A DNA stretch of 64,000 nucleotides from Lycium barbarum (Eukaryota; Streptophyta; Magnoliopsida; Solanales; Solanaceae): NCBI RefSeq assembly GCF_019175385.1, contig NC_083341.1, positions 91,662,321 to 91,726,320 on the forward strand, in the 5' to 3' direction. The notes under the pieces are model-generated. The model made no database searches. It worked only from the letters and a program-made list of their open reading frames with translations, and was not told the DNA's origin. Both the position numbers and the translations under genes were made by a program. Position 1 is the stretch's first letter, and each line of letters opens with the position of its first letter. Shown piece by piece: positions 20,961-31,523 of this stretch.

Positions 20961-23200
20961 TATAAACAGGAAGCTACAGGACATTTAGGATGTTACCTTT
21001 CTTTCATATCTAAGATCGTGCAATAGATCCCAGCCATAGGAAATGAAATTCCTTATACTAACATTTGATTTCAGCTGAAGAACGACATTGACAGAAGAAA
21101 GCGACCGATGATATTGGCAATTACAAGGTACACAGGTAAGTCACGGTGTGAAAGAGGCATGTCAGATAAGGTAAGAATATTGAAATATGATTGAAATGTA
21201 AAGTTGGAGGATGAAAGAGAAGGTGGGTAGGAAAGTATAACAGAACAGATCGTCAAAGGATCAGGTACGTCTCGAGGTGCGATATGTGAGGTAAGTTTCG
21301 ACACCTTTATACCTTTTACTTGAAATTGGGAGCCCTGTGTGGCTATGATACGATATGATATATGTTGGCCCTGTGAGACATTTTTGGTACTTCCTGCGTG
21401 CAGGTTCTGGGATAGTAAGAAGTACAGGGGAAACTCTGCCCAAATTTTCCCAGAAGTTGGAAAAAGGAAGAGAATGAGATATAAGTTCATAATATGTTTT
21501 GAAGGTTGATACCGACAAGGTAAATTTATTATGTTGGACTAAAGCTTTAAGAAATACCCCCAACATCATTCGTAAGGGGCACCACTCTTACTTGGGAAAT
21601 TTTATTTCGAAGAAGCATATATGAGCAGCAAAGTTTGGAATTTATTTGAAGGAACCAGAATACCTTCCAGCCACATTTTTGCCTTAGAAAAAAAAAGCTT
21701 ATGTTGAGGGCAAAAACGTCTGGTAATTAAGTTTCACTTTTATTGGAAAGTACAAGGAATACAGCAAGTAGCCTATGAACTAAATAATTCGTTCACGACT
21801 CAAGAATAAAACTGGAGGTAAACCATGTGAATCAAGCACTAGAAGTCCTGTGGTGATTGTCGGATTCTAGTTTCTTTCTGGTGGTGGTTGGAGAATGCTT
21901 TATGGTGACATCTTGTTAGTTTTTAACCAACTAATTGGAGATGGAATTTGTAGAAGGAAGACTCAAACGTGTGGGCTGTCTAGGATCATGTATTTCATAT
22001 GTTGTTGGCGAAATGCTAGGAAGATTCGGAAGGGCTTGTGATACTAAGGGACAATTTAGAAAAAGGTGGCAACTCGTAACAGAACACTTTATTGAGGCAT
22101 AGAGTGAATCAATAAGTGGGGATAGGTTACGACGAAGTTACAGTTAAAAGAAGTAGTAGTATGATTGAGATGAAAGTACAGAGAAGGAAGAATTATGATA
22201 AGTTATGAAGGTATTAGTAAGACAGCTTGTGAGATACTAAGGGTAAGATCGATCAAAAAGGGTGAAGGGTTAAGTACGCCTAGTTCACAGAGTGTAATTA
22301 AAACATGTTAAGAATCGTGAGTGAGGTTAAGAAGTGTTACATTATAGAATGGATTACGAGCAGGATGTAATGCGAATACCATAGGGATTGTTATAGAAAT
22401 GAGTAAAGCTTAGCAAGGGAGTAACTAAAGGATATGATGTGATTATTGTGAGACGGAAAAGCAAATGTAGGACGAATAAGAGGGACCTACAAAGTTCTAT
22501 AGGGAAAGTTCAGAATAAAAGTCAAGTGGTAACGAAAGTGAAAGCGAGCACAGGAAGAGAAGGAGTTAATAGAAAGAGGAAGATAAGAGGAGAGCGAGTG
22601 GGATTACAGTGTAGCGATGCGTTATGACATGTATAGCTTGGAAAACGAGTAATACAAGTGACAGAATTGTGAAAGACCAACCTAAAGGAAGATGAACAAC
22701 AAGACAGAATGAATGCCAGAAATGATTGGTATGATAAGAACAAATAGAGGTGAACAGAATATGTTTTGAAAACGAGATAGGGGTTATGCAAAAGTAGTGT
22801 TTCCGAAGGATACATAAGTAGCATGAGATTCCTCGTGCACAGAATGAAAGATGGACATAGACTGGAGAAATGGAAGGAATACTAAAGGAAGCACCCAAGA
22901 TAGACGTAATTAAATGAGTATGAGCATAGGACAAAAAGGGCAATATATAGCTACGAACTTAAGGTGTTGTATGACGAGAAGGTGATCAGACAAGACCACT
23001 ATTAAGATGAATTTGATATGATTTTGAGTAAGTTAGAAGTCAGCGTTGGGTATACAACAAAGGTGAAAGAGCATAAGACATAAAGGAGTACTGCATGTGT
23101 ATGACTTCACCATGGAAATGGTGAAATCCTTAAAGGACAAGGATTGTGGATTTGCGAGACAACTGATGTATTGTAAATATATTAGAAGAAACAGATGATA

Positions 23201-25308
23201 TGTTACACCTCGAAAAATTTTCCGTTGGTACGCAAGTAAACGAACTAGTGATGTGTGCGAGGAGTGCGAGTGTATAATGTTTCATGAGCAATGTGCGTAT
23301 ATGGACGAGAATGAGTAGAATGAAAAGTCGAGAAATGTGAAAAGTTGGCAAAACTGCCCAGTGGTCGTAAAGTGCAAGATACGGACCGTAAAATGGAATA
23401 TGGTCCGTAAACTGGCAGTCGTAAATTGGCATGCAAGGTTTCAACTTTCTGCCCAGTTGAGAAATGGTAAAATACGACCAGGAGGACGGACCGTAAAGTG
23501 ATTTACGCCCCGTAAACCATGGTCGTAAATCACCATGCATGCAGCCAAAGTTTCTGGTTCTGCTTAAGGTTAAAGACGACCACGAGGGATGGTCCGTAAA
23601 CTGGAATACGGACCGTAAACCTCCATGGATGACCATTGTTCACCTCAGCACAGATTTTCAATTCATTAAATATGAGGACCAAGACTTGATTTATTTCATT
23701 TCTACAGTACACCACTTCTCTCTAGAATCATCTCTCTACATTTATTTCATAAGTTTTCAAGGATTATAAGTCTCCAACAACATAAATAAGTGAATCAAGT
23801 GTAAGCAAGCCATTAAATACCATTCAAGTCAAGAAGTGCAAATGGAGAAAAACTAGGGTTTTGCTCAAAGTGAAGTATTATCAACCAAAGCTTGTTCCTA
23901 CATCATCTAAGGTAAGATTCATGATATTTATATGTTGGTTAACATATTGGGGAGTTGAAATACTTGGATGGTAGAAGTATATGCTAAAATGGTCAATGGA
24001 GGGTAAAATGAAGAATGTGGATAATATGAATGACTAATGGATTTTGTTATAATATTAAATGAAGGTGGAAACTTGAGCATCGAAGGAGTACGCGCAAGTG
24101 TAGAATAGTTCGACGAAGAGGTATGTGAGGCTAACCTTTCTTTCCTAAGGCATGGTTCTTGGCCAAATTCCTAATCCCTCTATATGAGTATGTTGTCTTC
24201 ACATGGTTGACATTCCGAGCTCATAAGCTCATGACCCTTGATATGTGCTATGATTATACTATGTTCCTCCTATGACGAGTAAGTCTATAACGTAGATGTA
24301 ACGATAATGATGAGGATAGTAATGATGATGAGAGTAAAATGAGATTAGAGATACTTACGAGATATTATATATGTATATGTGTGCCTATGAAGGGCTATGA
24401 TAAGACCCCGAGCTTATGATGACGGGTAAGAATATATGTATATGACTATGTATAAAGTATGTATACAATTACGAAACGCGCGCACACCTCTACAGATTGT
24501 ACGGATGACCCTGATGCCTTGGTAGGGCCAGGTATGTATGATCTTGAGCCTTGGTTGGCCAAGTATGTATGAAACACCGATCCTACGAGGTCGGGTATGA
24601 TATGTAAATACTATGTAGATGATATGACTATGTATACAATATGAATATGAATGTGATAAGACTATGTGCATATGGCACGTATTAGAAATGAGAAGTCCCT
24701 ATGGAAAATCAAGTATGTACCATGATGACGATAATAATGTCTCCCTTCCTATGATATTTCATATGTTGCTTATTATGCCTCTATATCGATGTTAATCACG
24801 CTTTACATACTCAGTACATTCTTCGTACTGACGTCCTTTTGTTTGTGGACGCTGCGTCATGCCCGCAGGTGCACCGGGAGACAGACTTGATCCATAGCTG
24901 CTTATCCAGAGATTGCATAGCAAAGCTCCATTTCTTCGGAGCTAGAGCTTTTGGGTACTCATTCTTTTGTGTATATAATTATGGGCATAGCGGGGTCCTG
25001 TCCCGCTCATATGACATGTCACATTCTTAGAGGCTCGTAGTCATGTGTATGTGGGTAGAGATGTTTGGCCATGTCGTCCTATGTTTTGTATATCTTTTGT
25101 TGGCCTCGTCGGCCTTGTACATTTGACGTAGCATAGATGCCAATGATATGTTGATTGATGATGGTCGTCCAATGGGACTAACATGATTAATGACCACAAT
25201 GCTTGATTTGATTTACGGTTCGCTTAGATGTTATGTCATGTACGATAAGGGGTGCCCGGGTGGGGTAGCACCGGGTGCTCGTCGCGGCCCCTTAGCCGGG
25301 TCGTGACA
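23201..25308 (+). mobile_element. 5' LTR of Element 2 (Tekay-like)
   Basis: It starts TGTTACACCTCG and ends GGGTCGTGACA (2108 bp). Its U3 holds nine copies of CGTAAA, mostly as CCGTAAA, plus one inverted copy at about 23364-23618. The TCAGTAC/GTACTGA hairpin is at 24809-24832. The first ~870 bases are about 98% identical by eye to the surviving part of the 3' LTR at 30514-31380, so the insertion is fairly young. Confidence 0.92.
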
Positions 25309-25312
25309 AAAG

Positions 25313-25324
25313 TGATATCAGAGC
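25313..25324 (+). other. PBS of Element 2
   Basis: TGATATCAGAGC, one mismatch to the initiator-Met PBS, lies four bases after the LTR. Confidence 0.88.
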
Positions 25325-25377
25325 AGTTCAGTCCTAGGGTGTGTCTATGAGCCGTGTCTAGTAGAGTCTTGGTTATG

Positions 25378-25397
25378 GGTGTGTTGCGTGCCACACT
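25378..25397 (+). other. Leader hairpin with GCGTGC loop, Element 2
   Basis: GGTGTGTTGCGTGCCACACT has the GTGTG/CACAC stem. The loop hexamer GCGTGC pairs with itself through G-U wobbles and is perfectly complementary to the Element D loop GCACGC. Confidence 0.6.
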
Positions 25398-25450
25398 TAT
25401 AAACGAGAAGCTGCGGACATTTTAAGAATAAATGACCTTCTTTCTTCATA

Positions 25451-25468
25451 AGAATCGTGCGATAGAGC
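25451..25468 (+). other. Conserved leader motif, Element 2
   Basis: AGAATCGTGCGATAGAGC is the shared 17-nt leader motif with one extra A. Confidence 0.6.
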
Positions 25469-25518
25469 TATGATGTAGGATTTTCTTGCTCGTAAATCGT
25501 GTGTTGTGTATTTCAGAG

Positions 25519-26700
25519 ATGCCTAAAAAGAAAAAGGCTACAGCAGCCCAAAAGGGCAAGACGGTGGCAGAAAAGCGGGCTGAAAGAGCACCGCCACCGG
25601 TAGTAGAGGAAAGTGAGTCCCAGAGTGCGGCTCAATCTCAGTCTTCCCAGACAGTGCCTATTACTGAGGAGCATGAGGGAGCCTCAGCCCCAGCTCCAGC
25701 TCCTCCATCTGATGCGTCAGGCCAAGATGTGAAAGAGGCCATCAGATTGTTGACTCAGTTGGTTGTGGCCCAGACTCAGAGGCCAAGCTCAGGGCAGGGC
25801 GACAGGGCCGTTAGTGCAAGGGCCCGTGACTTCATTGCTTTGAAACCTCCGGAATTCTTTGGGTCGAAACTGGAGGAGGATCCTCAGGACTTCATTGACG
25901 GTATGCTGAGGACGCTTCTATTGATACATGCTTCAGACACCGAGTCGGTGGAGCTAGAGTCATATAGATTGAGGGATGTTTCGATCCAGTGGTATACAGT
26001 TTGGATGGCTTCATGGGGAGCTAATGCACCTCCCCCGGTATGGCAAGAGTTTGTTGATGCTTTCCTCCGTCATTATATGCCTCCAGAGGTTTGGCGAGCT
26101 AGGGCCGATAAATTCTTGAATTTGAGGCAAGGTAGCATGAGTGCTACAGAGTACAGTCTCCACTTTAATTCCTTGGCTAGGTATGCTTCGGCCATGGTAG
26201 CGGATATGGGCGATCGGGTACACCGATTTGTGAAAGGCCTAGGGCCACATTTGATGGATAAATGCTTGACTGCGTCCCTTTAGGATGGCATGGATATTGC
26301 ACGCATTCAAGCACATGCTCAGGAATTAGAGGAACACCTATAGCAGCGGAGAAATGAACGTGAACAAGATAGGAGACATAGCAAGAGGGCTAGACTTTCG
26401 GGTTCGAGGAGCGAGTCCAGAGGAGAACACAGACAACAGTTTCCCAGCCATTCAGGCTATTCTATGACCAGTCCACCTCCACGGTTTTCAGGCCAGGGCC
26501 TTTATAGATCTGCTCGTTCAGGGCCGAGTCCGAGTTATTCAGGACCTCAGTTCAGAGATGATTCGGGCCAGTCAAGGCCACCCGCACCACGATGTTCCCA
26601 GTGTGGGAAGTCGCATTGGGGTTAATGCCGATTGGGTTTAGATGTTTGCTATTCCTGTGGTCGACCAGGCCATATTATGCGTGATTGCCCCTCAGTACAT
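25519..26700 (+). pseudogene. gag: gag of Element 2 (Tekay-like), with nonsense mutations
   Basis: The ATG at 25519 follows the leader directly (MPKKKKATAAQ). The capsid region is at about 25830-26280 (ALKPPEFFGSKLEEDPQDFI, VWQEFVDAFLRHYMP). A basic linker and two CCHC knuckles follow near 26593-26690: the first C-S-Q-C-G-K-S-H and the second [14 protein letters not shown]. In-frame stops stand at 26281 (TAG), 26341 (TAG) and 26623 (TAA); comparison with Element 1 shows CAG at the first and third. Apart from these stops the reading frame is intact, so it was functional recently. It packages the RNA and forms the particle. Confidence 0.9.
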
Positions 26701-27350
26701 GGTAAAGGTAGGACCCAGCCTTCAGGGTCGGTAGTCGGATCTTCGGCATCTGTACGCCCTACGGGGCCAGGTTCACATGAGCCAGTCGACCATGGTAGAG
26801 GTAGAGGCAGAGCTCCCAGTACTAGCGGCCCTCAGCACCGTATTTATGTTTTGGCTGGACGCCAAGATCTTGAGTCTTCTCCTGACGTGGTCACAGATAT
26901 ATTATCGGTATTCTCTCATGATGTGTATGCTTTGATTGATCCGGGCTCCACATTATCATATGTTACTCCATATATTGCGGGTCGATTTATAATTGAGCCG
27001 GAGTCTATCAAACCTTTTGAGGTGTCTACGCCCGTTGGTGAATCGGTGATAGCTAGCCGAGTGTATAGAGATTGTATAGTTATGATATGTGACCGCCGTA
27101 CTATAGCTGACTTGCATGAACTAAAGATGGTAGATTTTGATGTCATTATGGGCATGGATTGGTTGGCTTCTTGCTACGCCAATGTTGATTGTAGAATGAA
27201 AATGGTTCATTTCCAGTTTCCAGGAGAACTAGTGTTAGAATGGAAAGGAAATACGGCATCACCAAAAGGTAGGTTTATTTCCTATCTGAAGGCAAGGAAG
27301 ATGATCACGAAAGGGTGCATTTTTCACCTAGTGCGAGTTCAAGATGTAGA
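26701..27350 (+). pseudogene. Aspartic protease domain of Element 2 pol
   Basis: It is fused in frame to the end of gag. The catalytic motif [14 protein letters not shown] lies at about 26932-26975, with Asp-Pro-Gly-Ser where retroviral proteases have Asp-Thr/Ser-Gly; all three elements in this window share it, so it is clade-typical. The distal [11 protein letters not shown] motif (about 27138-27170) completes the fold. It would process Gag-Pol. This segment is open but lies downstream of gag stop codons. Confidence 0.88.
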
Positions 27351-28295
27351 AGCTGAGTCGCCGACTCTCCAGTCAGTGCCGGTAGTGAATGAATTTTCGG
27401 ACGTGTTCCCGGAAGAGCTTCCAGGCCTTCCTCCCAAGTGGGAGATCGATTTTGCGATTGATGTGTTGTCAGACACTAAACCCATATCTATTCCTCCCTA
27501 TAGGATGGCACCCGCAGAATTGAAAGAGTTGAAAGAGCAATTGAAAGACTTGATCGACAAAGGCTTTATTAGGCCTAGTTCATCCCTGTGGGGAGCACCC
27601 GTACTGTTTGTCCGAAAGAAAGATGACTCCTTGAGAATGTGCATTGATTATCGGCAATTGAATAAAGTGACGATTAAGAACAAGTATCCTCGTCCGAGGA
27701 TCGACGATTTATAGGTGCCAAATGGTTTTCAAAGATTGATTTGAGGTCCTGGTATCATCAAGTGAGAGTTAGGGAGAAAGATATCCCTAAGACAGCCTTC
27801 AGAACGAGATATGGTTATTTTGAATTCCGGGTGATGTCATTTGGGCTAACTAATGCGCCAGCGGTATTTATGGATTTGATGAATAATGTGTTCAGGTCCT
27901 TTCTGGACTTATTTGTAATTGTATTCATTGATGATATTTTGGTGTATTCTATATCCGAAGCAGAACATGCGGATCATTTGCGTATTGTCCTTGGAGTTCT
28001 TCGAACTCGAGAATTGTTTGCAAAGTTTTCCAAATGTGAGTTCTGGTTGAAATCAGTGGCATTTTTAGGGCATATTGTGGCAGCCGATGGTATTCGAGTG
28101 GATAGTCAAAAGATTGAGGCCGTGAAAACTTGGCCAAGACCCACAACTCCTACAGAGGTTCGTAGCTTTCTGGGCTTAGCAGGTTATTACAGGAGTTTCG
28201 TTGAAGGTTTTTCCTCTATTTCTGCACCACTCACAAAGTTGACACCGAAATCAGCCAAGTTTCAATGGACAGATGCTTGCGAACGTAGTTTCTAA
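27351..28295 (+). pseudogene. pol: Reverse transcriptase domain of Element 2 pol
   Basis: The RT shows [20 protein letters not shown] (27403 on), [20 protein letters not shown] and DYRQLNKV, then [16 protein letters not shown] and the catalytic FIDDILVYS (about 27928-27955; the YxDD box with Phe). The thumb [16 protein letters not shown] follows. A small deletion near 27713 removes a few codons and shifts the frame (TAG at 27712), and TAA at 28293 ends the frame (probably CAA or CAG originally). Catalytic residues remain visible. The enzyme would copy element RNA to DNA inside the particle. Confidence 0.92.
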
Positions 28296-28760
28296 GAGTT
28301 AAAGGGTCGATTGACTTCTGCCCCAGTTCTGACACTTCCAGAGGGATTGGAAGGATATGTTATGTATTGCGACGCTTCAGGTGTTGGGCTAGGCTGTGTG
28401 TTGATGCAACATGGCAAGGTGATTGCGTATGCTTCAAGGCAATTGCGGAAACATGAGCAGAATTATCCTACCCATGACTTAGAATTGGCCGCGGTGGTCC
28501 ATGCATTAAAGATATGGAGACATTACTTATATGGTGTCCACATGGATATTTACACAGATCATAAGAGTTTTCAATACATCTTCAAGCAGAAAGAGTTGAA
28601 TTTGCGGCAACGACGATGGCTAGAGTTGCTAAAAGACTATGATGTTGAGATCCTGTACCACCCCGGAAAGGCAAATGCGGTGGCTGATGCTCTTAGCCAT
28701 AGGTCGATGGGAAGTCTAAGTGATGTACGACTAGAAAAGAAGGAGATGGCCCGTGAGCTT
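28296..28760 (+). pseudogene. RNase H domain of Element 2 pol
   Basis: The RNase H contains [20 protein letters not shown] (first catalytic Asp, near 28367), [20 protein letters not shown] (catalytic Glu), [12 protein letters not shown] (Asp) and the closing NAVADALSH motif (near 28675). It removes RNA from the RNA-DNA hybrid and creates the PPT primer. The domain is open except for the TAA at 28293 at its entry. Confidence 0.9.
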
Positions 28761-30060
28761 CAACAGTTAGCTAGCCTAGGAGTCCGAGTAGTGGACTCAG
28801 GTAGCAGCGGAGCTTTTATTCAGAATTCAGCAGTTTCATCGCTAGTAGCGGAAGTAAAAGAGCGACAATATGAGGATCCCATGCTAATGGAGTACAGAGA
28901 TACACTCCCTCAGAAAGAGGAGTCATCATTTGATATTTCGGGAGACGGAGTTCTCCGATGTCGATGCAGGTTATGTGTTCCTGATGTGGTAGGCCTACGT
29001 CACCAGATATTGATGGAAGCCCATTGTTCCCGTTATTCTGTCCACCCCGGGGCGACAAAAATGTATCATGATCTTAAGTCTATATATTGGTGGAATGGGA
29101 TGAAGAAAGATATAGCGGAATTCGTAGCCCAGTGTCCTAATTGCCAACAAGTGAAGATTGAACACCAAAAGCCGGGTGGATTATTGCAAGCTATAGAAAT
29201 CCCGACGTGGAAGTGGGAAGTGATTAATATGGATTTCATTTCAGGCTTACCCCGTTCTCGACATAAATATGATTCCATATGGGTGATCGTGGATAGACTT
29301 ACCAAATCAGCTCATTTCTTACCGGTCAGAACGACCTATGTGGCAGAAGATTATGCAAAGCTTTATCTTAAGGAGATAGTGAGACTCCACGGTGTTCCAG
29401 TATCTATTATCTCCGATAGAGGGACTAGTTTTACAGCCATGTTTTGGAGGTCTTTCCAAGAGGGTTTAGGGACCCAAGTGCGCCTTAGCACGACATTTCA
29501 TCCACAGACCTATGGGCAGGCTGAACGTACTATTTAGACTCTGGAGGATATGTTGTGAGCATGTATGATAGATTTTGGAGGGAATTGGGATGATCATTTG
29601 CTACTCATTGAGTTTGCAAACAATAATAGTTATCACTCCAGCATTCAAATGGCACCATATGAGGCTTTATATGGGCGGAAGTGTAGATCCCCAATTGGGT
29701 GGTTTGAAACCGGAGAGTCTAAATTGGTACGACCAGACTTGGTCCAGCAAGCTATAGAGAAAGTTAAGCTCATACAAGATCAGTTGTTAACAGCCTAGAG
29801 TCGTCAAAAATCCTATGCGGATAACCGTTGAAGGGACTTAAAGTTCGAAGTGAAGGATTGGGTATTCTTGAAAGTGTCGCCGATGAAGGGCGTAATGAGA
29901 TTCGGCAAAAAGGGGAAGCTCAGTCCCCGGTATGTTGGGCCATATGAAATTGTATGCAAGATAGGCAAAGTGGCCTATGAGCTAGATCTACCTTCCGAGT
30001 TGGAGTCAGTTCATCCAGTATTCCACGTCTCGATGCTTCAAAAATGTATTGGAGATCCTA
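28761..30060 (+). pseudogene. Integrase of Element 2 pol
   Basis: The HHCC zinc domain lies at about 29030-29150 ([12 protein letters not shown], then QCPNCQQVK). The catalytic core shows Asp in MDFISGLP (29229), Asp in IISDRGTSF (about 29407) and Glu in GQAERTI (about 29523), the D,D-35-E triad. Stops at 29535 (TAG), 29556 (TGA), 29796 (TAG) and 29829 (TGA) fit CAG or CGA changed by C-to-T. The C-terminal part (about 29850-30060) contains VGPYEIVCKIGKVAYELDLP and VFHVSMLQKC. It inserts the cDNA into the genome. Confidence 0.9.
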
Positions 30061-30410
30061 CTAGGATCATCCCAGTAAATGATGTGCAAGTGACAGAGAA
30101 ATTGACTTATGAAGAGGTACCCATTGCCATATTAGACAGGCAAGTACGGAGGCTTAGAAACAAAAAGGTGGCCTCGGTTAAGATTCTATGGAGAAGCAGT
30201 AAACGAGAGGAAATGACGTGGGAAGCGGAAGAAGGTATGCGGTCCAAATACCCACATTTATTTCAGCCTTTGGACGACGACCAAGATGAGGCGTCAAGAT
30301 CACAAGGTATGTATGATTCCTTTTTTATGCATTTAGGTCGTGTGTGGCCAATTTATTTTATGCTGCTATGTTGTGGCCCTGTGAGGCGTTGCTATTGTGG
30401 GTTGTCGTGA
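30061..30410 (+). pseudogene. Chromodomain and C-terminus of Element 2 pol
   Basis: Fused to integrase is a chromodomain: LTYEEVPIAILDRQVRRLRN, then SVKILWRSSKREEMTWEAEE and KYPHLF (about 30106-30265). In chromoviruses this domain directs integration to heterochromatin, which fits this nest. The biological C-terminus is probably near the Asp/Glu-rich tail at 30270-30310; the frame stays open to 30410. With the LTR ends and domain order (RT, RNase H, integrase, chromodomain) this places the element in the Tekay/Del clade. Confidence 0.85.
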
Positions 30411-30477
30411 CAGGGTGGTAGTGCCACATTACAAAGGAAACTCTGGCGAATTTTTTTATAGAATTCCCCAAGCCTTT

Positions 30478-30497
30478 AACATTCGAGGACGAATGTT
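30478..30497 (+). other. Pre-PPT palindromic hairpin, Element 2
   Basis: AACATTCGAGGACGAATGTT is an eight-base-pair inverted repeat with an AGGA loop, just upstream of the PPT. The identical 20-mer occurs at the same place in Elements D (53522-53541) and E (35325-35344, minus). Confidence 0.75.
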
Positions 30498-30500
30498 CCT

Positions 30501-30513
30501 AAGGGGGGTAGAA
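30501..30513 (+). other. Polypurine tract of Element 2
   Basis: AAGGGGGGTAGAA abuts the TG of the 3' LTR and would prime plus-strand DNA synthesis. Confidence 0.85.
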
Positions 30514-31380
30514 TGTTACACCTCGGAAAATTTTCCGTTGGTACGCAAGTAAACGAACTAGTGATGTGTGCGAGGAGTGCGAGTGTATAATGTTTCATGA
30601 GCAATGTGCGTATATGGATAAGAATGAGTAGAATGAAAAGTCGAGAAATGTGAAAAGTTGGCAAAACTGCCCAGTGGTCGTAAAGTGCAAGATACGGACC
30701 GTAAAATGGAATACGGTCCGTAAACTGGCAGTCGTAAATTGGCATGCAAGGTTTCAACTTTCTGCCCAGTTGAGAAATGGTAAAATACGACCAGGAGGAC
30801 GGACCGTAAAGTGATTTACGGCTCGTAAACCATGGTCGTAAATCACCATGCATGCAACCAAAGTTTCTGGTTCTACTTAAGGTTAAAGACCACCACGAGG
30901 GACGGTCCGTAAACTGGAATACGGACCGTAAACCTCCATGGATGACCACTGTTCACCTCAGCACAAATTTTCAATTCATTAAATATGAGGACCAAGACTT
31001 GATTTATTTCATTTCTACATTACACCACTTCTCTCTAGAATCATCTCTCTACATTTATTTCATAAGTTTTCAAGGATTATAAGTCTCCAACAACATAAAT
31101 AAGTGAATCAACTGTAAGCAAGCCATTAAATACCATTCAAGTCAAGAAGTGCAAATGGAGAAAAACTAGGGTTTTGCTCAAAGTGAAGTATTATCAACCA
31201 AAGCTTGTTCCTACATCATCTAAGGTAAGATTCATGATATTTATATGTTGGTTAACATATTGGGGAGTTGAAATACTTGGATGGTAGAAGTATATGCTAA
31301 AATGGTCAATGGAGGGTAAAATGAAGAATGTGGATAATATGAATGACTAATGGCTATTATTATAATATTAAATGAAGGTG
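30514..31380 (+). mobile_element. 3' LTR of Element 2, truncated
   Basis: It matches the first 867 bases of the 5' LTR, including all nine CGTAAA words (30677-30932), then stops at AAATGAAGGTG. The remaining ~1.2 kb, including R and U5, is missing, so no right-hand TSD can be read. Confidence 0.9.
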
Positions 31381-31523
31381 AATGACTTATGTACATTCCT
31401 TACTCATAAAATATACTTAATAATACATTGCTCCTTATTTCCAAGGTTGTTTTACTTAGCCCTAGCCTAACATACTTACATTAAAATTTGATAAGTGCTC
31501 CTCCGAATGTACGAGGTGTAACA
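31381..31523 (-). mobile_element. LTR fragment, minus strand (TGTTACACCTCG start)
   Basis: On the minus strand it begins TGTTACACCTCGTAC at 31523, shares only the terminal 12 bases with the Element 2 LTR, and meets the truncated Element 2 LTR head-on at 31380. Confidence 0.5.

Larger units (their letters stand above)
20874..23200 (+). mobile_element. Interior of Element A, non-coding
   Basis: After PBS, leader hairpin and the 17-nt motif (21013-21029) there is no gag. The sense strand is purine-rich and short of long sense ORFs. It aligns with the interior of Element C (60899-62700). A hairpin CAGGG-GAAA-CTCTG with a GNRA-type loop lies at 21425-21438. Antisense open frames here follow from the purine bias and are not called. 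The interior is cut by the start of Element 2 at 23201, and neither a PPT nor a 3' LTR of A is seen. Confidence 0.7.

Noticed and set aside
22522..22943. Antisense open frames in the interior of Element A
   Set aside because: They follow from the purine-rich sense strand, which lacks stop-forming triplets when read antisense. No motif, no conservation in Element C.
23130..23636. 168-codon antisense open frame in the Element 2 5' LTR, also present in the 3' LTR (30476-30949)
   Set aside because: It runs antisense through the CGTAAA word cluster, its repetitive wording comes directly from those words, and it has no domain. Conservation between two LTRs of one element is expected from their common origin.
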